From positions 124,001 through 188,000 of the forward strand of contig JAJDDB010000016.1 in assembly GCA_029260575.1 (NCBI GenBank): a stretch of DNA of 64,000 bases. The letters run 5' to 3'. Origin of the DNA: Phycisphaerales bacterium. Lineage in GTDB: Bacteria > Planctomycetota > Phycisphaerae > Phycisphaerales > SM1A02. Below are positions 37,081-46,150 of the stretch, piece by piece. The translations under genes were made by a program, and so were the position numbers. The first letter of the stretch is position 1. Every line of letters begins with the position of its first letter. The notes beneath the pieces were generated by a model that was given only the letters and a program-made list of their open reading frames with translations, was not told where the DNA came from and did no database searches.

Positions 37081-37527
37081 ATGGCCAAGAAACGCGCCAC
37101 ACGAAAAAAGACCGCGAAGAAGCGGGCAACAAGGCGGAAAAAGTCCACCAGGAAGAAGTCCACCAGGAAGAAGGCAACACGCCGCAAGAAGGCCACTCGT
37201 AAGAAGAAGGCCACACGCAAGAAGAAGGCCACACGTAAGAAGAAGGCCACTCGTAAGAAGAAGGCCACACGCAAGAAGAAGGCCACTCGCAAGAAGAAGG
37301 CCACACGTAAGAAGAAGGCCACACGTAAGAAGAAGGCCACTCGTAAGAAGAAGGCCACTCGTAAGAAGAAGGCCACTCGTAAGAAGAAGGCCACTCGTAA
37401 GAAGAAGGCCACTCGTAAGAAGAAGGCCACACGTAAGAAGAAGGCCACACGCAAGAAGAAGGCCACTCGCAAGAAGAAGACTGGTCGCAAGAAAGCGACT
37501 CGACGCAAGAAAACCAAGCGTCGTTGA
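37081..37527 (+). CDS. Histone H1-like Lys/Arg-rich nucleoid protein
   Basis: 148 residues, almost only Lys, Arg, Ala and Thr, built from 16 copies of a six-residue unit (KKKATR) between shorter variants at both ends. No acidic residues and essentially no hydrophobic core. Such proteins (Hc1/AlgP-like) bind DNA non-specifically by charge and compact the nucleoid. AGGAGG precedes the ATG, and a promoter-like TATAAA and a terminator frame the gene. Both strands are open here because of the repeat; the strand with RBS, terminator and sensible protein is this one. Confidence 0.88.
   Translation: MAKKRATRKKTAKKRATRRKKSTRKKSTRKKATRRKKATRKKKATRKKKATRKKKATRKKKATRKKKATRKKKATRKKKATRKKKATRKKKATRKKKATRKKKATRKKKATRKKKATRKKKATRKKKATRKKKTGRKKATRRKKTKRR
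37192..37479 (+). repeat. Sixteen tandem 18-bp coding repeats
   Basis: The unit GCCACNCGNAAGAAGAAG occurs 16 times without interruption. Variation is confined to the third positions of the Thr (ACA/ACT) and Arg (CGT/CGC) codons, so the encoded hexapeptide is constant. Patches of identical variants in a row suggest recent unit duplication. Copy number is likely to vary between strains. Confidence 0.95.
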
Positions 37528-37564
37528 TCGATCGCTTATTGCGATCACTTTGCACATTCACACA

Positions 37565-37600
37565 GGCGGAGTCGGTACCCCCGGCTCCGCCTTTTCTCTT
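37565..37600 (+). terminator. Terminator after the histone-like gene
   Basis: GGCGGAG pairs with CTCCGCC over a 13-base loop that itself can pair TCGG with CCGG; TTTTCTCTT follows. Confidence 0.8.
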
Positions 37601-37730
37601 GCGGCGTCCCGACCGGCGGTGTGGCGAGTTCGCAGAGGAATGTTGCCGATTCGGGCATTGCGCCTAGAATCGTCACCCAGCCGTTTGGCTGTCTCAGCAT
37701 CCATTCATTCTTCAGCTGCCCCGAACCGCC

Positions 37731-37997
37731 ATGACTCACATCATCGCTGAACCGTGCATCGGAACCAAGGACACATCCTGCGTAGATGTCTGTCCGGTGG
37801 ATTGCATTCATCCGACCACAGATGAAAACCCGTTCGCGGAAGCGGACATGCTGTACATCGATCCCGAAACCTGTATCGACTGTGGGTTGTGTGTGGATGA
37901 ATGCCCCGTGCAGGCGATCTTCCCCGAAGAAGACCTGCCCCAGGAGTGGCACAAGTACATCGAAATTAATGCTGAGTGGTATCAGGAAAACGGCTGA
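37731..37997 (+). CDS. fdxA: 7Fe-type (3Fe-4S/4Fe-4S) ferredoxin
   Basis: 88 residues, cytosolic electron carrier. The first cluster motif is C-x7-C-x3-C-P (CIGTKDTSCVDVCPVDCIH), with Thr where classical 8Fe ferredoxins have the second Cys, as in FdxA-type proteins. The second is CIDCGLCVDECPVQAI, intact for [4Fe-4S]. The C-terminal acidic extension (PEEDLPQEWHKYIEINAEW) also matches FdxA. Redox partner unknown. Confidence 0.9.
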   Translation: MTHIIAEPCIGTKDTSCVDVCPVDCIHPTTDENPFAEADMLYIDPETCIDCGLCVDECPVQAIFPEEDLPQEWHKYIEINAEWYQENG

Positions 37998-38027
37998 TTG
38001 CGCGGAGTACGCATCGCGCGCTGACCA

Positions 38028-38456
38028 TCACAACTCTGTTTCGTCTTCGTCTTCGGGCGTCGGCTTGTTTACGCCTGACGGAGCATCTGCGCGTTCGGTC
38101 CAGTCTTCAGCACGACGACTCAGATTCAGCTCACTTGGCATCGTCTTGCGATAGCCCAGTTTGCGGATCACCTCGAGAACATCTGTCCACGTCGGAAACG
38201 TCAAACCGTTGACGCGCTTGAACGTGTCGATCGCCATAACGAACAGAAACTGTTCCTGCGTCATCTCGCCTTCATCAGCGCTGCGCAGGAAATCCGTACG
38301 CCGACGTCCGGGGCCACGCCGGCGCTCCAGGTTTGTCTGCACGCTCGGCTCGATGTCACGCCGATCGTGACCCAGACGACGGTCGACGACACTTTCACGC
38401 CGGGTTTCGGATCGCTTGGTCGTCTCAGATGTCTTGACTGGATCGGTGCTGCTCAT
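38028..38456 (-). CDS. Charged protein with arginine-rich N-terminus, unrecognised
   Basis: 142 residues. The N-terminal 55 are disordered and Arg-rich with an RRRGPGRRR core (ERRRGPGRRRTDFLRS), the middle forms a compact helical unit (EEQFLFVMAIDTFKRVNGLTFPTWTDVLEVIRKLGYRK-like, about 67-104), and the C-terminus is acidic. The central unit with a conserved 'FPTWTDVLEVI' segment suggests a nucleic-acid or adaptor role. No family recognised. It lies convergent to the ferredoxin gene. Confidence 0.7.
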   Translation of the reverse strand: MSSTDPVKTSETTKRSETRRESVVDRRLGHDRRDIEPSVQTNLERRRGPGRRRTDFLRSADEGEMTQEQFLFVMAIDTFKRVNGLTFPTWTDVLEVIRKLGYRKTMPSELNLSRRAEDWTERADAPSGVNKPTPEDEDETEL

Positions 38457-38681
38457 TTCCGGTGTGCCTCATTGCTGGCAGGACGGCCTGCGGGGTGCGC
38501 AGCGTCATTGAACCGCTACACTGTTCGGCTCGATCGGCGGTTTCCTGATCGCACTACAGTCAGCCCGGCATGCAGGGGTACACGCGATGCCGGTACCGGC
38601 CGATCTGAGTGACCTGCCGTGCCTGCCGACGGTCCGAGAACCACAGGAACATTTGCATCAGCCTAGGAGTAGAGCTTTTCA

Positions 38682-39155
38682 ATGTCCTCACATGACCACG
38701 TTGACTTGCCGCTGACGCCCGGTGCTGCCGTGCTGGCGTGGTTGTGGCCGGGTGCAGGTCATATCAGCCTCGGGCAGACCAAACGCGGCATCTTCATCAT
38801 GGCAGGGGTGTTGTTTCTCTTCATTGGCGGCCTGCTCATCGGCGGGCTTGATGTCGTCGACCGCAAGAATGATCGCCTCTGGTTCATCGCACAGGTTTTC
38901 TGCGGCCCGATTGCCCTCGGTGCGGATTTCCTCAACCAGAACGTGATCAAGACCGTTGACGATGACAAAAGGGCACAGGAAGAACCTGAGCGGCTCACAA
39001 CCACAAGCCTCGGCCGGGTCAACGAGATCGGCACGCTGTACTGCGCTCTTGCCGGCCTCATGAATCTCGTGGTGATCCTGGATGCGCTGCAATACCGCCC
39101 CAAGCACCCGCCCGCACGGCGCACGGATGATCGACGAACCGGTGAAACCGCATGA
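38682..39155 (+). CDS. Membrane protein of DUF6677-like type
   Basis: 157 residues with about four hydrophobic segments. PGAAVLAWLWPGAGHISLGQTKRG is the hallmark: a TM2-like 'P-G-x-GH-x-x-x-GQ-x-x-RG' turn between helices, found in small planctomycete membrane proteins. TRTGETA-like tail is hydrophilic. TAGGAG precedes the ATG. Its stop overlaps the ATG of the next membrane-protein gene, so the two proteins are likely partners. Confidence 0.72.
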   Translation: MSSHDHVDLPLTPGAAVLAWLWPGAGHISLGQTKRGIFIMAGVLFLFIGGLLIGGLDVVDRKNDRLWFIAQVFCGPIALGADFLNQNVIKTVDDDKRAQEEPERLTTTSLGRVNEIGTLYCALAGLMNLVVILDALQYRPKHPPARRTDDRRTGETA

Positions 39156-39442
39156 TGTTCGCCAGCCTGTTCCAATCCGGTTGTGTCGCAACTGACTCGC
39201 TGCTTGCGTACGTACCGTTCAAGACGCCGATCAATGCGCTGCACGACTGGTGGTATCTGCTGTTGATCCCGCTGGCCTTCGGCATTGCGCTAACCTACAA
39301 GGCGCTGCGCGTGTACGACCTGCGAGCCATCTGGAGCCAGACGCTGCTCATGACAGTGCAGATCGTTGTCGCGATGATCGGTCTTGCCGTGGCGCTTGCG
39401 ATCTTCGTGCTCGTGGTGATTCCGCGCCTGCCGGTGCAGTGA
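39152..39442 (+). CDS. Small two-helix membrane protein
   Basis: 96 residues with helices at about 34-52 (WWYLLLIPLAFGIALTYKAL) and 68-92 (VQIVVAMIGLAVALAIFVLVVI), and a cytosolic loop with RVYDLRAIWSQ. It starts by an ATGA overlap with the preceding membrane-protein gene. No family recognised; co-expression suggests a joint membrane complex. Confidence 0.7.
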   Translation: MMFASLFQSGCVATDSLLAYVPFKTPINALHDWWYLLLIPLAFGIALTYKALRVYDLRAIWSQTLLMTVQIVVAMIGLAVALAIFVLVVIPRLPVQ

Positions 39443-39641
39443 TCATGCTCGTTCGCGTGCCGAGAAGGGTATTCTCGGACACTCGCGACATACGACGCGC
39501 AACTTATGCCGAGTAGACAAGTTAGAAATTGTTGTGTATAAATCGCAGTGCGCCTCCGGTACTGTGCCGATAGGCTCAAGTTTTTCGTTTCGTCACGGAT
39601 TGGCGAAACGGCAGTGATTGAATCGGCCAAGGAAGGTCCCG

Positions 39642-40505
39642 ATGCCACTTGCACCTGCTGCTGCACGCGCGCACCGCTCACGCGACGAATCGCGCCAAAC
39701 CAATCGAACTCGACCGTCCACAATTCAACTGCAGATCGCTGAGGTGTGGCGACAGTACAAACGCAATCCCACGCGTGACTGTCGCGATCAACTGATCGAG
39801 TACTACATGAAAGTGCATGTGCGCCGCATTGCCGAGCGCATGCACTCGTCTTTGCCCAAGCAGGTGGATATCGACGACCTTATTCAGCAGGGATACCTCG
39901 GACTGGTTGAATCAATCGAACGATTTGATCCGACGCGCAACGTGAAGTTCGAGACTTTCTCCGGCAGGCGAATCTTCGGTGCTATGCGCGACTATCTGCG
40001 CAGTATCGACCCCATGCCCCGGCTCAGTCGTATCCGCGAAAAGAAGATCCAGTCCGTCACCGAACGATTCCGCAAGGAGTTTGGCCGCGAACCCGGTGAT
40101 GCTGAACTATGCAGAGAACTGGACCTGCCCGAACCGCGCTTCCGCAGAATGATGGGCAGCGACCGTGCGCCGAACATGGTGCATTTCAACAGCGCTCGCT
40201 CAGACTCTGATGACATGGATGACTCTGACGGCATGCGCTCGTTCGAAGATCTTCGAGGTTCCACTCCGCATGTTCGTGCTGAACACAAGGATCTTCTGAA
40301 ATGGGTCTGCTCCGGCTTCGGCAGACGCGATCGGTTGATTATCGTGCTCTACTACTACGAGCGCATGACCATGAAAGAGATTGGCAGATCACTGGGCATC
40401 AGCGAGTCACGCGTCAGCCAGCGGCTCGATTCCATTCTGCAGTGTCTGCGATCGCGGTTGTGCCACATGCAGGCAGCGGAACAGGAATTCTTCTTCTCTG
40501 TCTGA
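39642..40505 (+). CDS. RNA polymerase sigma factor, FliA/WhiG-like
   Basis: 287 residues. After a 25-residue basic tail, region 2 has QVDIDDLIQQGYLGLVESIERFDPTRNVKFETFSGRRIFGAMRDYLRSID, the sigma-28 hallmark. Region 3 follows with SVTERFRKEFGREPGDAELCREL, and region 4 with RDRLIIVLYYYERMTMKEIGRSLGISESRVSQRLDSIL. GGAAGG precedes ATG 39642. Such factors drive motility or developmental genes; no flagellar gene or anti-sigma factor (FlgM) lies nearby. Confidence 0.88.
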   Translation: MPLAPAAARAHRSRDESRQTNRTRPSTIQLQIAEVWRQYKRNPTRDCRDQLIEYYMKVHVRRIAERMHSSLPKQVDIDDLIQQGYLGLVESIERFDPTRNVKFETFSGRRIFGAMRDYLRSIDPMPRLSRIREKKIQSVTERFRKEFGREPGDAELCRELDLPEPRFRRMMGSDRAPNMVHFNSARSDSDDMDDSDGMRSFEDLRGSTPHVRAEHKDLLKWVCSGFGRRDRLIIVLYYYERMTMKEIGRSLGISESRVSQRLDSILQCLRSRLCHMQAAEQEFFFSV

Positions 40506-40511
40506 TGGGCG

Positions 40512-41111
40512 TCAGGTTGCGGCGCGATCATTCGTTGTGATCTGCGTCAGCATGTGATCTTCGACTTGATACAGCAGCGGCGCAACGAGACACGTCGGAA
40601 ACTGTTGCCGCAGCCACTGCGCGCGCTCGGATGTCGCAACGACCGGATCGTGAATCGCAAAAATCTGCTGCAGATCGCTGAACATTGCTTCGCTTGCATT
40701 GTCGGACCAACCCTCTGCTTCGATCATGTGCTGCAGGAATGGTTGTCGCGCGACGTCCGTACGCGCCATTGCGCAATCGGTGTGGCCGATGATGCAGATA
40801 GTCCGAACGCCCGCAGCTGCCACGGCAAAGGCGATGTTGGACAGCGCTGGCTGAGGTGCAGCCCCAGCCGTTCGAATTACAAATGCACCTTCCTTGGGGA
40901 TCTTCAACACTAGGCGAGCATCCATACACGTCACAATGACCATCGACGTTGATGCATCAAGTTCCGCAACCCCGTCGAGATCGTGCATCGTGAGCAGGTC
41001 CGCAACCGGCGTGTCAAGATACTCCGGCAGAATATCCGTGTTGCTGCACACCGCCTTGAGCGCAAGCAATTGCCGCTTCGCTGCGGTCGTCTGGTCTGCT
41101 GAGTTACACAT
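40512..41111 (-). CDS. Beta-class carbonic anhydrase
   Basis: 199 residues, cytosolic; interconverts CO2 and bicarbonate. Zinc ligands: Cys62 in VTCMDARL with the catalytic dyad Asp64/Arg66, and His110 and Cys113 in IGHTDCAM. Only the third ligand position differs little from the type II open-site forms. Convergent with the sigma-factor gene, with six bases between stops. Confidence 0.88.
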   Translation of the reverse strand: MCNSADQTTAAKRQLLALKAVCSNTDILPEYLDTPVADLLTMHDLDGVAELDASTSMVIVTCMDARLVLKIPKEGAFVIRTAGAAPQPALSNIAFAVAAAGVRTICIIGHTDCAMARTDVARQPFLQHMIEAEGWSDNASEAMFSDLQQIFAIHDPVVATSERAQWLRQQFPTCLVAPLLYQVEDHMLTQITTNDRAAT

Positions 41112-41225
41112 TATCTGTAACGATACACGCAGATGGACATATCGGGTGGATGTATCCGATGACTGATGTTGCCAAACACGCCCACGTCAAATCATCAAGG
41201 TCGCCATCGTCAACGCCGGCTCAGT

Positions 41226-41924
41226 TCATGAGCAGGAATTCCAGTTGCCCAACAGTTCCAGAAGGTCGAATACGTCTACCACATCGGTGGGCGCAGCTAT
41301 CGCAGCACCGTTGCCGTTCGTATTCCAGTTGGCGAGCAGTTCGAGAAGATCAAAGACATTAATCAGTCCATCCGGCGGACCGCCTTTGCTGTCCGTCAGG
41401 TCTGCCGGGCATTTCGGTTCATCCGAGCAGTCGACCGATCCGGTGTCGCCTGCATAATTGGAAGGCGAGTTGACCGCTGCTCCGGAACCGTCGTTGAGTG
41501 AATTCACGCAATCCAGCGGCACTTGTCCTGCACCAATGACCCAGGTGTCATTTGTGTGAAATCGAATCGTGTCACCAGTAGCGTCGAAGAAGTTTGCGGG
41601 GATGATGTGATCCGGCGTCGGCGCGCCCGGAAGCGCTGCAAAAGCCGTTGTTGCAAGAAGAATGGTCTTATTGCTGGTCGGCGGGGCAACGTTGGCGGGA
41701 ATCGTAAATTCATTGCCTGTGCTTTGGCTGGTGACTTTCTTGCCACCTATTCCTGTCTCACCTGCACCACCACCCATCTCACGCAGTTCAATGAACTGAA
41801 TCGTCCCATCAGCATTGCTGAACACTTCGCGAACATCCCATGTGTGACCACCCGCGCTCGCAAGAGATGCGAACATCGCCGTGGCTGCAATGGCTGGTAC
41901 TCCAAATTTCACGTGCAGAGTCAT
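41226..41924 (-). CDS. Secreted protein with paired dockerin-like repeats
   Basis: 232 residues from ATG 41924 (GGAAGGAG upstream). A signal peptide is followed by a beta-rich domain (about 25-165) with FIELREMGGG and DTIRFHTNDTWVIGAG, similar in style to lamin-tail-like folds. The C-terminal 60 residues are the paired module: CPADLTDS...INVFDLLELLANWN and VVDVFDLLELLGNWNSCS. The flanking CPAD and SCS cysteines can staple the module. Likely exported to the cell surface; function unknown. Confidence 0.75.
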   Translation of the reverse strand: MTLHVKFGVPAIAATAMFASLASAGGHTWDVREVFSNADGTIQFIELREMGGGAGETGIGGKKVTSQSTGNEFTIPANVAPPTSNKTILLATTAFAALPGAPTPDHIIPANFFDATGDTIRFHTNDTWVIGAGQVPLDCVNSLNDGSGAAVNSPSNYAGDTGSVDCSDEPKCPADLTDSKGGPPDGLINVFDLLELLANWNTNGNGAAIAAPTDVVDVFDLLELLGNWNSCS

Positions 41925-42035
41925 TTTCAATTGCTCCTTCCCGAAGCTTCAGTCCAATCCGTCGCAGCGTTGCAGAAACATTTTTGCGATGGAGAGCCCG
42001 CCCACAGACCTGTTACTGCACGCGGAAGCCGAAGA

Positions 42036-42803
42036 CTATTGGTACGAAATCAGACATGTCGGACAATCGCGATGCGCCACCATGGCGCACGCGCATAACT
42101 CACATTCTGCGGATCGATCTATTGCTTGTTTGAGAATCGAAAACTCACGCGCAGTTACCTCGAATACATCCTGATCAGAAAACACGACGTTGCCGACGAT
42201 TCCGATAGAGCAGCGATCGCACCACACTGCATCGCCAGAGTGCCCGGCAAATGTTGCACAATCTCGCCGGCTCAAATCTACTCGTCTACCACGTGCAAGG
42301 CCATGTGTCAGACGGGTGAAATACACGAGTTGGTTGTGACAACCCATTCCGCATTCGGCGCAGAATCCATTGCTCGTATAGTTGGCCTTGCACGTCGCAC
42401 ATTCCCAGACGTTGACATCGAGGCGGTGTCCGTGCGGATCGAGCGCTTCAAACAACATCGCTGATTCAATCCGCTGCTGTGCAACGTAACCGACATCACA
42501 CCTCATGCACCAGACATCCTGGGTTTCGTACGAGGCGCACACGCACTTTGAATGAGGGTCATACGCAGGGTGCTGATGGACATGCGCATCGTCATGTTCA
42601 TGCGCGTGTGCATGCTCACCATACGCTTGCGGCGCATCGTGGTCATGATCAATCGCAAGATCATGTTCAACGAGTAACTCTGCATCATGTGCTTCGTCAA
42701 TGCGAGCAGATGCGTAGCGAGTGGAGGTGCTAGCACACGCTGTAGCCAACACGGCACAGGCGATCAGGACAATTAGAGTTGTCATCCGCAACCGGCGCAT
42801 CAT
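42036..42803 (-). CDS. His- and Cys-rich lipoprotein, candidate metal-binding protein
   Basis: 255 residues. A lipobox (VLATACAS) makes it a membrane-anchored lipoprotein. Residues about 50-82 are a His/Asp cluster with alternating HAHAHEHDD. Then two copies of a Cys unit follow: VWCMRCDVGYV...VWECATCKANYTSNGFCAECGMGC and AVWCDRCSIGIV...ECELCACAMVAHRDCPTC. The duplication shows each half as a zinc-ribbon-like CxxC...CxxC unit. Periplasmic or surface zinc/copper buffering is the simplest idea; no known family. Confidence 0.72.
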   Translation of the reverse strand: MMRRLRMTTLIVLIACAVLATACASTSTRYASARIDEAHDAELLVEHDLAIDHDHDAPQAYGEHAHAHEHDDAHVHQHPAYDPHSKCVCASYETQDVWCMRCDVGYVAQQRIESAMLFEALDPHGHRLDVNVWECATCKANYTSNGFCAECGMGCHNQLVYFTRLTHGLARGRRVDLSRRDCATFAGHSGDAVWCDRCSIGIVGNVVFSDQDVFEVTAREFSILKQAIDRSAECELCACAMVAHRDCPTCLISYQ

Positions 42804-42928
42804 CTATCGAACCTCCCGTAAGCGCACCTCAGTAGTAAATGTACTCGCGAGATCGGTCTCTTGCACTAGAATTTCAAAAGTCGCAGATTGTCCGGGCTGC
42901 CTATGCCAAGCATCTGGTATTCAAGAGC

Positions 42929-44386
42929 TTATGAACATGCCCCCCATGCCGCCAGAAGATCCAGAAGGTCAAAGACATCGATCGTACCTTCAGGTTCGGC
43001 GATGGCGGCGCCGTTGCCACTGGTTCCCCAATTGGCCAGGAGTTCGAGCAGATCAAACACATCGACCGCGCCATCCGGTTGCGTGCCGCCGCTGTCGGCT
43101 ACATCCGCGGGACAAAAGCACATTGCAGAAATGCCGAACGAATACGCATGACCCGTAAGATTGCTTTCGATCTTTCCGCCAAGTGCCGTCACAACTGCTA
43201 CGTCCTGATGCAGCACCACCGCCCAGCCAAAAAAATCGCCATCGTTCACATCATCGGCCAACAACTGCGTCTTCAGATTCCATTGACCCGCTGCAATGCG
43301 CTCAAACAGAAATGCTGCGCCGCTGCCTGCGCCCTGATCGTCATCCTGCCGCGCACCCACAAGAAGCTGCGATCCGAATACTGATACAGCACTGCCAAAG
43401 TGATCGCCGATCGCCGCGCCGGCCGATGTAATCTTTACCGTCTCTGCCCACGCCCGCATCATCGATTCGAAGACGTACACTGCGCCCGAATCTGCTCCTG
43501 CCTGGTTGTGCAATCGCGCACCAACTACTGCGACTTCATTGTCGATTGATACATCACTGCCGAATTCATCATCTGTCGCGCCGTCACTTGCTACAAATTT
43601 TGTTGCCAGCGACCACAAGCGTGCGCCTGACAGCTCAAACAGATACGCTGAACCCGAATCAACACCTTTGTCATCATCGAATAGCGATCCAACAAGCAGG
43701 CGATCGCCTGAAACATCCACCGCTGTGCCGAATTCATCACCACCCGAACCGTCAAAGGCAGTCAACTTCTGCTGAAACGTCCACGTAGTACCAACTAGCT
43801 CGAAGAAAAGTACAGAACCGGACTTCGAACCGGCATCATCATCGCCCGGTGTGCCAATTGCCAGGCGCGCGCCATCCAGCGCCACCGCTGTACCAAACTT
43901 ATCACCGGCAACGAGCTCCAGCGGCGCAATCTTCTCAGCAAACATCCACACACCCCCAACTCGTTCATACATATACACCGCGCCCGCAGCGCTTCCCTTG
44001 TCATCGTCAAACGGCGCGCCGACCGCAAGCCAGTTGCCATCCACTGCAACCGCAAATCCGAATTGATCAAATGCATCACCAACGGCAGGTGACAAAGACA
44101 CCTCTTCGCCCCACACGCCACCGGTTTTCTTGAATACTTTCGCGCTTCCGGAATCCGTGCCCGCCAGATCATCACCGCGCGCGCCGACAATGATTGTCGC
44201 GCCGTCGCAATCCACATCGAATCCATATTCGCCGAGCGTTATTTGCCCCGATGGCACCAGCGCTTCCGGATCACACTGACCGTAGACAGAATGCGACAAG
44301 GACGCAGCGATCAACGCCACGAGACACTGGCGCATCGTTCGCCGAATCCAATTGGATTTGCCCGAATTTTCAGGCAACTCGGCCAT
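42929..44386 (-). CDS. FG-GAP-repeat secreted protein with paired dockerin-like repeats
   Basis: 485 residues from ATG 44386 (GGGAG upstream). A signal peptide ends YGQ. About seven FG-GAP units of 50-60 residues follow, each with 'FG.AV....D..AVGAP.DDD.G..SGAVY.F' (for example FDQFGFAVAVDGNWLAVGAP), an integrin-alpha-like beta-propeller with calcium loops. The C-terminal 65 residues are the paired repeats CPADVADS...VDVFDLLELLANWG and IDVFDLLDLLAAWGACS. Probably an extracellular or surface binding protein. Confidence 0.85.
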   Translation of the reverse strand: MAELPENSGKSNWIRRTMRQCLVALIAASLSHSVYGQCDPEALVPSGQITLGEYGFDVDCDGATIIVGARGDDLAGTDSGSAKVFKKTGGVWGEEVSLSPAVGDAFDQFGFAVAVDGNWLAVGAPFDDDKGSAAGAVYMYERVGGVWMFAEKIAPLELVAGDKFGTAVALDGARLAIGTPGDDDAGSKSGSVLFFELVGTTWTFQQKLTAFDGSGGDEFGTAVDVSGDRLLVGSLFDDDKGVDSGSAYLFELSGARLWSLATKFVASDGATDDEFGSDVSIDNEVAVVGARLHNQAGADSGAVYVFESMMRAWAETVKITSAGAAIGDHFGSAVSVFGSQLLVGARQDDDQGAGSGAAFLFERIAAGQWNLKTQLLADDVNDGDFFGWAVVLHQDVAVVTALGGKIESNLTGHAYSFGISAMCFCPADVADSGGTQPDGAVDVFDLLELLANWGTSGNGAAIAEPEGTIDVFDLLDLLAAWGACS

Positions 44387-44628
44387 GTCAACTCCCGAAG
44401 CCGTCGCTCGCTCGGCCGCACCCTCCACCGGCCGGCACAGCGGCAATTGTATCTTCCAGTCGCGCGCGTCCTATTCGGTGTACCGCACCGCAGCCGACGA
44501 GGCAATCGGAAAATACGAGCTTCATTGACCGCTGATTCGCGTGGCATGGCCATTCAGCGTCTATTTGTCCCGGACATGCAAACGATCACGCCCTGAGCAC
44601 GCTGTTGCCGATACGATGCAGTATTCCC

Positions 44629-45597
44629 ATGAATACTTTCACGCCCGCAATTGATGATCGCCTCCCGCTGCCCGACACCGTTGTGCTCGGCAAAGTTCGT
44701 TGGTCCTACGCGATCCCCATCAGCATCATGCACCTGGCTGCCCTCACTGCTGTCCTGCCGTGGCTGTTCAGTTGGTCAGGCCTTATCGTTATGCTGCTCG
44801 GCGTACACATCTTCGGCCAGGCAATCAACCTCTGCTATCACCGCCTGCTCGCGCACAAATCCGCACGCGTCCCGCAATGGCTCGAACACACATTCGTCGT
44901 CATGGCGCTGTGCTGCATGGAAGACACGCCCGGCAAGTGGGTGGCCACGCACCGCTATCACCATCATCATTCCGATGAACAACCCGACCCGCACAGCCCA
45001 CTGGTCAACTTCCTGTGGTCACACATCGGCTGGCTGATGTTTCACAACGGCGGCACGCACAACATCGACACCTATCGCAAGTACGCACCGGACATCTTCC
45101 GCAACCCGTTCTACATGCGACTCGAACGCGGACTGCTCTGGTTCTGGATGTGGGTCGCACACGCAATCCTGTTCTTTGTCGTCGGCGCTGTCATCGGCTT
45201 CTTCACAGGCGGCGCGATGGAAGCACTCCGCTTCGGCCTGAGCCTGCTCGTCTGGGGCGTGATTGTCCGAACCGTTATCGTCTGGCACATCACGTGGTCA
45301 GTCAATTCGCTGACACACCTATTCGGCTATCAGAACTACGGCACCGATGACCACAGCCGCAACAACTGGCTGGTTGCGATCCTGACTGTTGGCGAGGGTT
45401 GGCACAACAACCACCACCACGACCCCGCAAGTGGAAGCAATCAACATCGCTGGTGGGAGTTCGACATCACGTACTACGAACTCAAGCTGCTCGAACTGCT
45501 CGGCCTTGCAAAGAACGTCATTGCCCCGCGACACAAACGCCACGCTGATCGTGACGAAGGTGAAGTTGTCGCCAAATCGCCGCCGAATCACGACTGA
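44629..45597 (+). CDS. Acyl-CoA/acyl-lipid delta-9-type fatty acid desaturase
   Basis: 322-residue membrane enzyme that introduces a double bond into fatty acyl chains. Histidine boxes of the stearoyl-CoA desaturase type are present: HRLLAHKS, HRYHHHHSDEQPDPH and NNHHHDP. Four helices are visible. A C-terminal charged tail (HKRHADRDEGEVV) follows. TTG 44605 is a weaker upstream start. Electron donor (cytochrome b5 or ferredoxin) is not fused; the ferredoxin gene at 37.7 kb is a possible but untested partner. Confidence 0.88.
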   Translation: MNTFTPAIDDRLPLPDTVVLGKVRWSYAIPISIMHLAALTAVLPWLFSWSGLIVMLLGVHIFGQAINLCYHRLLAHKSARVPQWLEHTFVVMALCCMEDTPGKWVATHRYHHHHSDEQPDPHSPLVNFLWSHIGWLMFHNGGTHNIDTYRKYAPDIFRNPFYMRLERGLLWFWMWVAHAILFFVVGAVIGFFTGGAMEALRFGLSLLVWGVIVRTVIVWHITWSVNSLTHLFGYQNYGTDDHSRNNWLVAILTVGEGWHNNHHHDPASGSNQHRWWEFDITYYELKLLELLGLAKNVIAPRHKRHADRDEGEVVAKSPPNHD

Positions 45598-45634
45598 GCG
45601 AACCCGAAGCTGCCTGCAACTCGTTCGCTCCGTC

Positions 45635-46054
45635 TCACCACACCAAACGCTTCGATACCTCATCACTCGCAACCGACATCAAGTGAATGTGACCAAGCTG
45701 TCGGCGCAGGTTGATGTCACAACGCCACCACTTGACATCCTTCACAAGCAACATCTTGTTCAAGTGACCGAATTGACACGTCATGTAATACTCCAATCGC
45801 CTGGATTTCGGCAGGTAGACCACTAATTCGACTCGATCTTTCCCATTCGAATCTTGACTGAGTCCATCCTCAATGCGCAGCTGATTTCGCTCAACTTGAA
45901 CCGTAAACCGTGTGGAATCCGACGCGCCCACCAGCCGCATCATCCTCTCGATCAGCCGCAGAGCGATCAACGCATCGTGCCGCCAGGCAACCGCGTTGTT
46001 GGACACAGCATCGTGCCCGGAAACAACACCGTTGGCTGTATCAAGAATTGTCAC
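45635..46054 (-). CDS. Hypothetical protein (PilZ-like?)
   Basis: 139 residues from GTG 46054, which has AGAAGG ten bases ahead. Two halves: a helical DALIALRLIERMMRLVGAS region and a beta-rich part (TRFTVQVERNQLRIED, DRVELVVYLPKSRRLEYYMTCQF) containing basic pairs. No close family recognised. The opposite strand has only short frames, so this is the best reading of the interval. Confidence 0.5.
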   Translation of the reverse strand: MTILDTANGVVSGHDAVSNNAVAWRHDALIALRLIERMMRLVGASDSTRFTVQVERNQLRIEDGLSQDSNGKDRVELVVYLPKSRRLEYYMTCQFGHLNKMLLVKDVKWWRCDINLRRQLGHIHLMSVASDEVSKRLVW

Positions 46055-46150
46055 AAATCAACCTTCTGCCGTATGGCGCAATAACTCCTCGTGCCAAGAG
46101 TCAATACGACAGTTGCGCCTGCGGATTAAGATGAGTTAGGCTGATTGGCG

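Noticed and set aside
36960-37561. Long open frames on the minus strand across the histone-like gene
   Set aside because: They are mirror images of the 18-bp repeat, encode monotonous FFLRVA- or SSYEWP-type strings, lack ribosome sites, and overlap a convincing gene on the plus strand.
44194-44596. Plus-strand frames over the start of the FG-GAP gene
   Set aside because: They are antisense to the signal peptide and first FG-GAP unit and have no ribosome site.
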